From Methanobrevibacter arboriphilus JCM 13429 = DSM 1125 (GTDB lineage: Archaea; Methanobacteriota; Methanobacteria; Methanobacteriales; Methanobacteriaceae), in contig NZ_JXMW01000006.1 of NCBI RefSeq assembly GCF_002072215.1, positions 247,350 to 311,349 on the forward strand: a DNA stretch of 64,000 nt, read 5' to 3'. Below the pieces are notes generated by a model that was given only the letters and a program-made list of their open reading frames with translations, made no database searches and was not told the DNA's origin. The translations under genes and the position numbers were made by a program. This document shows, one piece after another, positions 1 to 9,245 of the stretch. Positions within the stretch are counted from its first letter, which is position 1; every line of letters starts with the position of its first letter.

Positions 1-200
1 TAAACACAGCTAAAAATCAACAAATTAAAAAATAATTTAAAACCTGTGATTTAATAATGCATAATCATATTTATAATTAGAATATTTACAATTATAAAAA
101 TTTTTAATTAGAATATTATTCATAATTAAGATATACATAATTAGAATATTATAATTAAAATAAAATAATAAATAGATTAAGAATAAGAAATAATATTTAA

Positions 201-305
201 ATAAAAAACAACAACTAGTAAAAAAATAATAATTAATAAAAAACAACAACTAGTAAAAAAATAATAATTAATAAAAAACAACAACTAGTAAAAAATAACA
301 ATAAA
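201..305. repeat. Direct 35-bp repeats upstream of birA
   Basis: Three head-to-tail units with a period of 35 bp begin at 201, 236 and 271; the third is incomplete. Each contains the core ACAACAACTAGT followed by an A-run and AATAATAATT. The same unit occurs once in inverted orientation at about 1431-1470, on the other side of birA. The rest of 1-377 is AT-rich with no supported gene. Confidence 0.85.
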
Positions 306-377
306 AAAAATATAAAATAACAATTGAAAAATTATAAAATAAATTGAAAAATTATAATATTTCTACTGCGTGATCTT

Positions 378-1298
378 ATGAAAAAAAGTATGCAAGAACT
401 TTTATCAAAGAATAAAGAGAAAATATCAAAAGAATCCGCTGAAAAAATTCTTAAAATTGATGAAGCAGAAATTGCAGAAATTTTAAGAGAAATTGGAAGC
501 CAGGAAATAGATTATATACCTAGTGGAATGATTAAAAAAGGATTAACTACTGAGTATATAGGAAAAGAAATTTATAGTTTTAATGAGGTTGAATCTACAA
601 ATAGTGTAGCTAAATTCTTAGCTAAACAAGGATCTCCTGAAGGTACTGTAATTATATCTGAAACTCAAACTAAAGGAAAGGGAAGAAGAGGTAAAAAATG
701 GGAATCACCAAGTGGGGGAATTTGGCTTTCCATAATACTTAAACCAGATATTGACCCTTCAAAAGCACCACTTATAACTTTAGCTACTGGAGTTGCTGTA
801 GCTAGAACTCTCAGAGGAATGAACATTGATGCTAGAATAAAATGGCCAAACGATATACTTATAAATAATAAAAAAGTCTGTGGAATCCTTACAGAAGCAA
901 ATGCTAAATTTAATACAGTAGAATATGTTATTGTAGGCGTAGGCATTGACACAAACTTAAATGTTGATGTTTTAACTGAAGATGTTAAAAAAAGAGCAAC
1001 TTCTCTAAGTGTTGAAGCAAAAATAGAAATAAGTGAATCTGAAACTATTTCAAACTTCCTTAATGAGTTTGAAGAAATATATGACTTATTCAAACTTGAA
1101 CAGTTTGATGATATACTATATGACTGGAGAAAAATGTCACAAACGATTGGAAGTTATGTTGAAATAAAACAGCCATTAGGAAAAGTATTAAAAGGAACTG
1201 CAGTAGGGATTAATAATCAAGGGGCTTTAATACTTGAACTAAACAATGGAAAACTAAAAAAAGTAATCTCTGGAGAATGCACACTTAAAGAAAATTAG
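378..1298 (+). CDS. birA: Biotin--protein ligase BirA
   Basis: Attaches biotin to the lysine of a biotin carrier domain through biotinyl-AMP; in methanogens the expected target is the biotin subunit of pyruvate carboxylase. The catalytic core shows the biotinyl-AMP loop GKGRRGKKW (about residue 97), EGTVIISE before it, and KWPND (about 157), all family hallmarks. A small SH3-like C-terminal domain follows (about 255-306). At 306 aa it is near the usual length for a ligase with an N-terminal region; I cannot confirm a repressor-type HTH in the first 60 residues. The start ATG lies five bases after the GTG of a GTGATC ribosome binding site. It stands alone, flanked by inverted copies of a 35-bp repeat. 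Confidence 0.93.
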   Translation: MKKSMQELLSKNKEKISKESAEKILKIDEAEIAEILREIGSQEIDYIPSGMIKKGLTTEYIGKEIYSFNEVESTNSVAKFLAKQGSPEGTVIISETQTKGKGRRGKKWESPSGGIWLSIILKPDIDPSKAPLITLATGVAVARTLRGMNIDARIKWPNDILINNKKVCGILTEANAKFNTVEYVIVGVGIDTNLNVDVLTEDVKKRATSLSVEAKIEISESETISNFLNEFEEIYDLFKLEQFDDILYDWRKMSQTIGSYVEIKQPLGKVLKGTAVGINNQGALILELNNGKLKKVISGECTLKEN

Positions 1299-1430
1299 TA
1301 TATATTTTAATCCCATAACATTACTTAATTTTTTATTTATTATACTTTCTATTTATAATATTTAATTTATATTATAATTTTTAATTTATTTTATATTTTT
1401 TTATTGTTATTTTTTTATTATTTATTTTTT

Positions 1431-1470
1431 ATTAATTATTATTTTTTTACTAGTTGTTGTTTTTTATTTA
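1431..1470. repeat. Inverted copy of the 35-bp repeat downstream of birA
   Basis: The reverse complement of this stretch (core ACTAGTTGTTGT on the plus strand) matches the 35-bp unit repeated at 201-305, including the flanking ATTAATTATT. birA therefore sits between inverted copies about 1.15 kb apart. Confidence 0.8.
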
Positions 1471-1520
1471 ACTATTATTTTATTATATCTTAATTCTATA
1501 TACTTCAAATTTTTCTATAA

Positions 1521-2696
1521 TTATTCTATATTAAATAAAACTTTTCTAGCCAAATTTTCATCTTTAGAGACACTTAATAAAGTCTTAAAAGAACTGTTTA
1601 TTTTATCAAATAGAAAATTTATATTTAAATTTTTAGCATCATTAGCTGCTAGATCAAATCTAATTGTTGGCGAAGCTCCAGGCATTGAAACCGCAGGAAT
1701 TGTAATTATATTTTCCTGTTTTAAAAGTATCATAGCCCATAAAAAACAAAGATCCTTAGATGAAATATTTGGATTTATTTCATTATTAAGTAGTACTTCT
1801 TTTTCAAGAGATTTCTCAGAGACCATAATTCCAGTAGGAGTTCCTTCAAACATAGAAAAATTATTATCAACCAAAAGTACCAATTTTTCCTTTTTAGATA
1901 GCGATTCTCTCAGATTATTTCCATCATATTCTTCAAGACCTTTAACCATGGCCAAAATACTTGGAGGTTGAGCTTCTAATCCAAATTGATGAGCTTTAGT
2001 CTTTATTTTATCTATTAATTCAGATCTTCCAGCCATTAAACCACCTCTTGGACCCATCATTAGTTTATCTGTACTTGTAACAACTAAATCAGCCCCTAAG
2101 TCAATAGCTTTATCTTGAGAATATATAGCTGTTCTAAGCCTAGCACCAGAAGCATCATCAACCAATACAGGAATATTATTATTCTTAGCAATACTTATAA
2201 CAGCTTTAAAATCATTCATTTCTAATATTTTATGATCCATAGTTGATCCTGTGATAACAACTAAAGAAGTATCTTCTGAAAAATTATTTTTAAAATCATC
2301 AATATTATCAAATTCTGAATATTTAGCACCTACAAGTTTACAACTACGAGGGATAGATGGATGAGCAGGAAATTCTGGTAAAAAGTGTATTACCTTAGTA
2401 TTTTTCTTAACAATAGCTAATATAGTAGCTAAAATTCCAGAACTAGTTCTATTGACTGCAAATATTTTTTCACCACCAAGATGTTCTTTACCAACAATTT
2501 GTAATTCTTCTTCGAAAATTGCAGGACCAATGTATGTTTCTAAAAGATTTAAATCATTTTGTGTAGCTAAAAATCCTCCAGACAAACCAGTTAAATCACA
2601 TAATGAGTTTTTACCCTTTTTATCAATTATTGATTTAATTACTTTAAGAGAAATCTCTCTTTTCTTCATCTCATCTAATGAATTTTTAATTAACAT
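1521..2696 (-). CDS. PLP-dependent enzyme, MJ0158 (SelA-like) family
   Basis: Fold-type I pyridoxal-phosphate enzyme of the archaeal MJ0158 family, related to selenocysteine synthase SelA. The likely PLP lysine lies in STDKLMMGPRGG (about residue 210), preceded by the cofactor aspartate in VLVDDASGARLR. The M. jannaschii member was studied as a candidate selenocysteine synthase without convincing activity, so the substrate is unknown here too. I place the start at ATG 2694-2696 (391 aa) because a GGTGAT site lies at 2700-2705, just upstream of it; the ATG at 2714 is upstream of that site. It is a single gene with no clear operon partner, and no selenocysteine machinery is visible nearby. Confidence 0.82.
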   Translation of the reverse strand: MLIKNSLDEMKKREISLKVIKSIIDKKGKNSLCDLTGLSGGFLATQNDLNLLETYIGPAIFEEELQIVGKEHLGGEKIFAVNRTSSGILATILAIVKKNTKVIHFLPEFPAHPSIPRSCKLVGAKYSEFDNIDDFKNNFSEDTSLVVITGSTMDHKILEMNDFKAVISIAKNNNIPVLVDDASGARLRTAIYSQDKAIDLGADLVVTSTDKLMMGPRGGLMAGRSELIDKIKTKAHQFGLEAQPPSILAMVKGLEEYDGNNLRESLSKKEKLVLLVDNNFSMFEGTPTGIMVSEKSLEKEVLLNNEINPNISSKDLCFLWAMILLKQENIITIPAVSMPGASPTIRFDLAANDAKNLNINFLFDKINSSFKTLLSVSKDENLARKVLFNIE

Positions 2697-3131
2697 ATAA
2701 TCACCAAATAACATACTAACTAAATAACAATCTAATCAAATAACAATCTAACTAAATAATTAATAATAGTAAACAAACAACAACTAACTAAATAACAATA
2801 TTAAACAAACAACATTGTTAACTAAATAATAATATTAGCAAATAATAATATTAAATTATAAAATAAAAATAATTAAAGATTCTAATAAAAAGGATGTCTA
2901 AATATGAAATTTTTAGTTTATTTAAGGTAAGGTTTAAATAGCTTAAAATAAGCTTTATAGAAGTTTCAAACATATTTTACAAAAATAACTAATAATATTT
3001 ATAAAATCTTTTTTATAGATTCTTTATAGGTTTTTTTAAACTATTTTTTATAAGCTCTTTTTAGAAATTTGAAAAATTAAAAATCAAAATATTCAAATGA
3101 TATTATCAAAACATTAAAACATTCTTTTAAA
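2697..3131. other. Intergenic, AT-rich, no gene seen
   Basis: It holds short degenerate direct repeats of the type ATCTAACTAAATAACA (about 2715-2830) and a perfect small dyad AGCTTA-AAA-TAAGCT at 2940-2954. I see no ORF or RNA gene. Confidence 0.5.
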
Positions 3132-3629
3132 TTAGCTTTCTAAAACCTCTCCTTCTGTTGAAAGAATAATACACTTATCACAAGAATTTTTTAAAGCAAT
3201 TGAAAAACCATAATCAACACCAATAACTATAGTCTCTTTACCATTCTCTTTAGCTTTATTTATAATAGGTAAAAAGTCTGCATCTCTAGTCATTAATGCT
3301 ATTATATCGATATTAGGATTATAAATTAACTCCATCGCTTCAACAGCCATATGAACATCAGTATCCCCAGCAACGACTAAAGGAGTAAATCCTTGATTTA
3401 CAACAGCCTCTATAAGCTTATCTGAAGCATATTGATTAAAAAGAACTTTAGCTATTCTCAAATCACCAGAAGCATCTAACAAATTTTTTATAACTTTTAA
3501 ATCTAAATCAAATTCTTTTCTAAGTATATTTGGACCATCAACTAGAAGTCCAATGTTACTATCTTCAGCACCTTTTTTCCTAAGAGGCATATATCGATTT
3601 AGGGAAGCTAATTTCTCAAATTTTCTCAT
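3132..3629 (-). CDS. NYN/PIN-like domain protein (TIGR00288-type)
   Basis: Predicted NYN-domain (PIN-like, LabA/TIGR00288-type) protein of 165 aa, probably a metal-dependent RNase or RNA-binding protein. Visible hallmarks are the first acidic strand LLVDGPNIL (about residues 29-37), [18 protein letters not shown] (about 93-110) and [11 protein letters not shown] (about 120-130). These are the conserved aspartates that bind metal in this fold. I chose ATG 3627-3629 because a GTTGAT-like site precedes it at a good distance; a TTG at 3635 is the alternative. A first basic stretch ([19 protein letters not shown]) may bind nucleic acid. The RNA substrate is unknown. Confidence 0.8.
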   Translation of the reverse strand: MRKFEKLASLNRYMPLRKKGAEDSNIGLLVDGPNILRKEFDLDLKVIKNLLDASGDLRIAKVLFNQYASDKLIEAVVNQGFTPLVVAGDTDVHMAVEAMELIYNPNIDIIALMTRDADFLPIINKAKENGKETIVIGVDYGFSIALKNSCDKCIILSTEGEVLES

Positions 3630-3943
3630 AAACAATCAACAGAATTATTACATATTTTTTTTCTAATAATATATTTATTCAACATATTATATATATTTTT
3701 TACAAAAATGCTAAAATAATTAATAAAATACTAAAATAATAAATAAAATAATAAATAATTGAAGGATCATGCAAAATTAATCCTTTCAAAAAGTAAAAAT
3801 AAAAAATATAGAATCATATAAAGTAAAAAAAGAAATAGAGTTAAATATTAAAAATAATATTTTAAAAATAATATTAAATAATTTTTTAAAGATTTTCTAT
3901 AAGATGTTATATCTAATTTAAATTAGAAATATTAATAAAAATA
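3630..3943. other. Intergenic, AT-rich
   Basis: No gene seen. A small inverted repeat AAGGAT...ATCCTT at 3762-3785 could be a transcription terminator for the gene ending at 3944, but its minus-strand T-tract is weak. Confidence 0.4.
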
Positions 3944-4258
3944 TTAATCTAATTTAAAATTAGCTTTGAATATTTCAGTTAGAACATTTAAATCTTTGTC
4001 AAGAATAGGTAAAGAAGTGAAATTCTCTTCTCCTTCATTATAAGAATATTCTGCATCGATTATTTTACCTTCAGCAGTAGTATAGAATATTATACTATCT
4101 CCTTGTTTTTCTGGATCTTTTGTAGGTAAAAATATTTCTACGGATGCTCCCAATTGATCGAAAAACTTTTCTTTTTCATTTTCATCTTTGGCAACCTTTT
4201 TAAATTTTCGAATTCTTGATTTCAATTTTTTTTCTGCAGCTTCTGTAATATCAGCCAT
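3944..4258 (-). CDS. Conserved-looking small protein of unknown function
   Basis: A 104-aa soluble acidic protein that I do not recognise. It starts with a lysine-rich helical segment (about residues 8-35, AEKKLKSRIRKFKKVAKDEN) and continues with an alpha/beta-looking part (VEIFLPTKDPEKQGDSIIFYTTAEGKIIDAEY). There are no cysteines and no membrane segment. A strong GGGTGAT site three bases before the ATG supports translation. It is monocistronic between two AT-rich spacers. Confidence 0.65.
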   Translation of the reverse strand: MADITEAAEKKLKSRIRKFKKVAKDENEKEKFFDQLGASVEIFLPTKDPEKQGDSIIFYTTAEGKIIDAEYSYNEGEENFTSLPILDKDLNVLTEIFKANFKLD

Positions 4259-4928
4259 AATATCACCCTTATTCTAATCTAGAAATATATTATAAATAAT
4301 ATATTTTATTCTAATAATACAATAAATAATATATTTATTCTAATAATATAATTAATATAGTGTATTCAGTATATCATAATCTATAAATCTTAAAGTATTA
4401 AATTTTAAACTATTAGATTTTAAATTTGATCTTTTGTTTGTGTATTTTTATATTCTAAAATTTATTAAACTTAGAATATTTACATTTGATATAAAATTTA
4501 TATTTAATATGAAATTTAAGCTATCTAAATTTTAAATTAAATTAACAAAGTAGTATTATTTAACCTTATAATAGTATATAAATGTTTATAGAAATTTTTT
4601 ATAAAAACCTTTTAATACTATGAAATATTTTTAATACAAGTTTTTTTTGAATAAAGTAATATTAGAATTAAACATTAAGTGAAACAATATGAAATGATAA
4701 TTAATGACAAATAAAAAAAGATATTAATTAAATAAAAAACTTTTTATAAATGCATTAATACTTTTATAAATATATTAATAATCTTTATAAATATACTTAT
4801 TATTATAATTTTTTTAAATATATTTTTCTATAAATATATTTTTCTATTATAATTATATTTTTCTATAATTTTCATATAAATTTCTTTTAAATTAATATCT
4901 TATTTATAAAATAATAAGTAGAAAATTT
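4259..4928. other. Intergenic, 670 bp, no gene seen
   Basis: Very AT-rich sequence with homopolymer runs and many TTATAAATAT-like words. I find no ORF with a ribosome binding site and no RNA-like GC island. Confidence 0.45.
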
Positions 4929-5648
4929 TCAATTCAATTTAATAAAACTTTCGATTACATAAATATCTAAATTATCTCCTTTCCATCCAATAGCAACATC
5001 TTTATCATTGATAGTAAAATAAGCCCATGTCATTTGACCATTAAAGTCTTGAGTAGAATAGTTATCATACTGAACTATTCTTAGACGCTTATCAAGTAAC
5101 ATTATATTTGTATCATTAACAACATTATCATTAGCATACTCATAATTAATACGGTTTAAAGGATTTTCAACATTAGAATCATTAGTTACAACAATAGAAA
5201 ATGAACTATTTCTTACAAAAAGTTGTGAAAAGCTATCATAATCCACAAAATCAACTGATTTATTAGCTGTTAAATTCAAATAGCCATCAATACCATCATA
5301 TTCTGTTTTATTATTAAAGATAACAAAATCATCATAATCTGATTTAATAAAACCTTTAAGTCCATTGATAGTTATTTTAGAATAACCTTCTTTTGGTTCG
5401 ATTTTTATATCAGAATTATTTTTAGTAGATGAATTATTTTCAGCAGTTATATTTTTTGATGTAGTTGAACTATCATTAGTATTGTTTGAAAACATTTCAC
5501 TAATTGGATTAAATACACCTGGTGATAAAATAGATAAAGAAGCAATTCCTACAACTAATACAACAATTATTACTAATAAACCAGGAAGCATACTTCTACT
5601 TCCTTTTTTACCATTATATATACTATCATCATCGTTCTTTCTTGATAT
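4929..5648 (-). CDS. Membrane-anchored extracytoplasmic protein, unknown function
   Basis: Not a recognised family. A charged N-terminus (KNDDDSIYNGKKGSRS) is followed by one transmembrane helix (LPGLLVIIVVLVVGIASLSI), a Ser/Thr/Asn-rich linker with many N-glycosylation sequons, and a beta-rich domain of about 150 aa facing outside. The end, DVAIGWKGDNLDIYVIESFI, resembles the end of the protein at 35742-36212 (TVAISWSGDN...), so the two are probably distant paralogues. An ATG lies upstream at 5667-5669 but has no ribosome binding site, while GGGGTG at 5654-5659 sits five bases before an ATA at 5646-5648. I therefore place the start at ATA (240 codons including the stop); the ATG reading would add seven residues. 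Confidence 0.62.
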   Translation of the reverse strand: MSRKNDDDSIYNGKKGSRSMLPGLLVIIVVLVVGIASLSILSPGVFNPISEMFSNNTNDSSTTSKNITAENNSSTKNNSDIKIEPKEGYSKITINGLKGFIKSDYDDFVIFNNKTEYDGIDGYLNLTANKSVDFVDYDSFSQLFVRNSSFSIVVTNDSNVENPLNRINYEYANDNVVNDTNIMLLDKRLRIVQYDNYSTQDFNGQMTWAYFTINDKDVAIGWKGDNLDIYVIESFIKLN

Positions 5649-6075
5649 AATTACACCCCATAAATGCAATTATTATATAATTATAATTATTATATAATTA
5701 TTAATAATTATTACGTATAATTATTATAATTATTATTATGAATTGTCATGTACATTATAATATTTTATAAATAAATTATTTATGTAATAGTTTATTTTAT
5801 GTAATAATTTGTTTTTTATAAACTTTTTTTATAAACTTATTTTATAAACTTATTTTTATATAATAATTTATTAAAAATATAATTAACTATGTAATAATTT
5901 GTATTTAATTATATATAAAATGTAAATAAAATAATGATAGTAATAAAATGATAATGATATAATGATAATAAAATAATAGTAATAAAATATAGTGATAAAA
6001 CGATAGAATAAAAGAATAATAATAAAATAATAATAATAAAATATAGTGATAAAAATAAAGATATTGGTAAATTAT
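5649..6075. other. Intergenic, low-complexity AT/trinucleotide repeats
   Basis: It is dominated by degenerate AATAATGAT/AATAAAAT words at 5930-6060. No gene seen. Confidence 0.4.
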
Positions 6076-8094
6076 CTAGGAATCAACAATATCACATTTA
6101 CCAGATGGTAAAACTCTTACAACATCATCTAAACTGATTATATTATCTTCATTAATCTTATACAAAATTTTTTTAGCTATAGCCTCTTTTTTTGTATAGC
6201 CTGGTTTTATAATAACATAATTGTCTGTATGAGAACTCACTGCATCAACTGGACCTGCCATGATTCTTTTCCCTTCATAATCAACAATACCTACTGCAAT
6301 TTTTAAATTCACTCCACGAATATGATTTCTATTTCCTCGAATTATAAATGAGCCTTTAGCTACAAACTCACCAGACTCTGGAGATTTTGAAACTTGATCA
6401 GGATTAACCCAATATACATCCTGAGTTCCATAATTTTTTGACCATGCACTTGAAAATGAAGCTGCGAAAATTGCAGATTCTTTAAGAGTATTATCATTTA
6501 CTTCATTACCTTCAGTTTTTATTACTACTGAAGATGCCCCATGTATATCAGAATGAAGATATATATCATTATTATCTAAATATTTCTTAACAACCGCCTC
6601 ATTAGTATTTGCATCACGACCACCAATAACAAGAAAATTATCAGAACTAACAAACCATCTCAATTTTTCATACCAAGTAAGCTCCTTTTTAACTCTCTTT
6701 TGTGGAACCATAATATTATCCATAGCTATATCTCTCTTATCCTCCATTTTCTTTAGTTGCTTTTCAGTATTTTCAATAGCTATTAAAGCACCTTCAATCT
6801 TTCTTTTAGCTTTTTTAGCTTTTTCATAATACATTTCAGCATTTTCAGGAATAGGAATCTTAGAATCAATAGAAATTTTTTCACCATCAATATCAAGAAC
6901 TAAATTGCCTAACTTATCCATAGATTCCACAATCTGAGCTTCATCCATCCCAGATTTTTTAGCATCCTTTAATGTTTTAGCTATCTCTTTCCAAGGATAT
7001 TCTTTAGATCTTGCATTTTGAATAACATTTAAAAGATTTTCAATTTGAGAATAATTTGCATATAAAAGATCTCCCTTTTGTTTAGAAACTTTTATAGTCT
7101 TTTTAAATCCAGTTAATGTTTCATTTTGTATTTTAAGCCTTTTTTCATATTTTCCAACTTTTTTATCCCATATATCTTCTTGAACACCCTTAATTTCATC
7201 TTTGATTCTCTTTGAAAAAAATTCATCAGCAGCTTCATTGAAAGTATCAAAATATTCTTTTTTATATTCATTATTATCTTCATAAAGTTGAATATTTAAA
7301 GGTAAAACATCTTCTTTTGGTTTATTTATTTTATTTAAGCCTTTAGAATTATATGAAATGTTATCATTTCTTATAACAATATTTGGATCAATTTTATGAT
7401 TTTTTAAAGGAGTAAATATATCTAAAATTGTTTCATAAATCTTATTAATTTCTTCATCTTCTAAATTAGAAGCTATAGTTTTTTTATCTATACCTGCTCT
7501 TAAAACAATCTCTTCAGAATATATCCCTCCTAAACCACTTCGAGCTAATGTTCTTATTAAGTCGGTATCAGAATCATTGAATAATTGGATTAAATCCTCT
7601 TTTTGAAGTTCTAGAGGATTTATACCTCTTTTTGGAGGATATTTATATTCTTTTTTAGAACTAATATCTCTATCACTCCATTGCTTTCTTTTCAAAGGAA
7701 TAACAATATTGCCTTCTTCATCTAAAAGGATTATATTACCCTTAGAAAACAACTCAATCACAAGATTGTAAGTTTTTTCTTTTTTAATTTTTATTTCAAC
7801 AACACGATCAAAATTATGCTGTTTAATAGAAATAATATTAGCTCCTTTCAAATGTTTTCTAAGAACCATTGGAAATGAAGGAGGGATTTTTGGATTATCT
7901 AAAGGATATCTAGTAGTATGAATCCTTACACCTGCTTGAAATACAACATCAACCCTTCCAGTACCTCTTACATGAAATCTCATAATAACCGTATCTTTAG
8001 TAGGTTGAAAGGACTTATCTACTCTTGCACCTTCTAAAAGTTCATTTAATTCATAACATATAGCATTAATATCCACATTTGACATTGTTTTCAT
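6076..8094 (-). CDS. rqcH: Ribosome quality control protein RqcH/NEMF (NFACT family)
   Basis: Archaeal homologue of Rqc2/NEMF and bacterial RqcH, which binds 60S/50S subunits blocked by peptidyl-tRNA and can recruit tRNA for C-terminal tailing. Domains in order: NFACT-N (about residues 1-200, starting [16 protein letters not shown]), a middle helix-hairpin region, a long coiled coil (about 290-470, Lys/Glu-rich), and NFACT-R (about 485-600) with [20 protein letters not shown] and [16 protein letters not shown]. Archaeal members are thought to take part in stalled-ribosome rescue. At 672 aa it is full length. Two ATGs (codons 1 and 4) are possible and neither has a strong ribosome binding site. 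It stands alone. Confidence 0.93.
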   Translation of the reverse strand: MKTMSNVDINAICYELNELLEGARVDKSFQPTKDTVIMRFHVRGTGRVDVVFQAGVRIHTTRYPLDNPKIPPSFPMVLRKHLKGANIISIKQHNFDRVVEIKIKKEKTYNLVIELFSKGNIILLDEEGNIVIPLKRKQWSDRDISSKKEYKYPPKRGINPLELQKEDLIQLFNDSDTDLIRTLARSGLGGIYSEEIVLRAGIDKKTIASNLEDEEINKIYETILDIFTPLKNHKIDPNIVIRNDNISYNSKGLNKINKPKEDVLPLNIQLYEDNNEYKKEYFDTFNEAADEFFSKRIKDEIKGVQEDIWDKKVGKYEKRLKIQNETLTGFKKTIKVSKQKGDLLYANYSQIENLLNVIQNARSKEYPWKEIAKTLKDAKKSGMDEAQIVESMDKLGNLVLDIDGEKISIDSKIPIPENAEMYYEKAKKAKRKIEGALIAIENTEKQLKKMEDKRDIAMDNIMVPQKRVKKELTWYEKLRWFVSSDNFLVIGGRDANTNEAVVKKYLDNNDIYLHSDIHGASSVVIKTEGNEVNDNTLKESAIFAASFSSAWSKNYGTQDVYWVNPDQVSKSPESGEFVAKGSFIIRGNRNHIRGVNLKIAVGIVDYEGKRIMAGPVDAVSSHTDNYVIIKPGYTKKEAIAKKILYKINEDNIISLDDVVRVLPSGKCDIVDS

Positions 8095-8307
8095 TGGTAA
8101 AACCCTTTTAATTCATATTATAAAGTTAATCATGATATTTAAATTTCATAAATATATAATAAATTAGTTATATAATAATTTAAGTAATCAAATAAATTAA
8201 TGTTATCAATTTTTATATTAATAATAAAATAATTAGTTAATATATTTCTAATAAAGTAATTATTAGTAATAGATTTCTAATAAAATATTATCAATTAATA
8301 TATTTTT

Positions 8308-8457
8308 GGCTTTGTAGAAATCCTTATTTTTTACACTTGAAATTTTTACTTTTGTGAAATTAAATTGTTAAAATAATTCTTTAATTTCAAAATAAAGGAT
8401 TTTTAATCATAATCTTTTTTATAATTATATTGATATTAAAAGGATTTCTACAAAGCC
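8308..8457. mobile_element. MITE with 18-bp terminal inverted repeats and 8-bp target duplication
   Basis: A 150-bp non-coding element starts GGCTTTGTAGAAATCCTT (8308-8325) and ends with its exact reverse complement (8440-8457). It is bounded by a perfect 8-bp direct repeat ATATTTTT (8300-8307 and 8458-8465). No transposase ORF lies inside, so it must be mobilised in trans. The GGCTTTG tip and 8-bp duplication fit ISL3/ISM1-like elements known from methanogens; that assignment is inference. It has landed in a pre-existing tandem duplication (TAATAAAGTAATTATTAG near 8249 and near 8466). Confidence 0.85.
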
Positions 8458-8786
8458 ATATTTTTAATAAAGTAATTATTAGTAATAGATTTCTAATAAA
8501 ATAATTAATAATTTAGTTTTTTAAACAAAATAAAAATAAGTAAATTATATTAATTTTGATGAGTTTTTAAGAAATCTTTTAAGAAACACAGTTATATTTA
8601 TAAGCTATATATTTAATATATGATAATTACACATTAATTAATTTATATATTAAATCAATAAAATAATTAAACCACTAAATATATTAGATACTAAATATAT
8701 TAAATTAATAAATATAACTTGATAATACAATTTATTAATAATAAAATTTAACTTATTATATAATCTTTATTTATGGAGGAAACTTA

Positions 8787-9080
8787 ATGGAGATAGATAC
8801 TGGTGTTAAAATCACCTCAATACATATTGTAGCTGCTATAATTACAGGTTACATAACTTCCTTAATAAGTTTAGGAATGGTACCAGGAATTGGTCAAAAC
8901 GACCTTATAGCTGGTGTAATTGGAATTATTGTACTTTATGCAATGGGTCAACTATGCGATAGATTATTTGGAAAACAAGAAGGATTCACAAAATGGTTAT
9001 GGGATGGAATCGTTCCATTTGCATTTGCATGGTTTGTAGTTTGGACTCTTATAATAAATTATGCACCAGTAATTTTCTAA
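8787..9080 (+). CDS. Small three-helix membrane protein (EMC6/DUF5379-like)
   Basis: A 97-aa integral membrane protein with three predicted helices: IHIVAAIITGYITSLISLGM, DLIAGVIGIIVLYAMGQL and GIVPFAFAWFVVWTLIINYA. The loop CDRLFGKQEGFTKWLWDG is polar and conserved-looking. The arrangement recalls the small EMC6-like/DUF5379 membrane proteins of Methanobacteria, which I suggest with limited confidence. A strong GGAGG site lies seven bases before the ATG. It is monocistronic and downstream of the MITE at 8308-8457, whose insertion is more than 300 bp from the start codon. Confidence 0.7.
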   Translation: MEIDTGVKITSIHIVAAIITGYITSLISLGMVPGIGQNDLIAGVIGIIVLYAMGQLCDRLFGKQEGFTKWLWDGIVPFAFAWFVVWTLIINYAPVIF

Positions 9081-9245
9081 AAATTATTTTTTATTAAATT
9101 ACTTAAATTTTCTCAAATTCATTTTTTATTATTGACTTTTCTAAATTTTATATTATTATTTTTTATATTTGTTTTTATATTATTTTTATATTATTTTTAT
9201 ATTATTTTTATATTATTTTTTATCTATTTTTATAATATTTTAAAT

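Noticed and set aside
37..249. 70-aa minus-strand frame at the left edge
   Set aside because: Phe/Tyr/Asn low-complexity product from the AT-rich repeat region, no ribosome binding site and no family resemblance.
201..305. Possible short CRISPR array (regular 35-bp period)
   Set aside because: The units are directly abutting with no variable spacers, and no cas gene is near.
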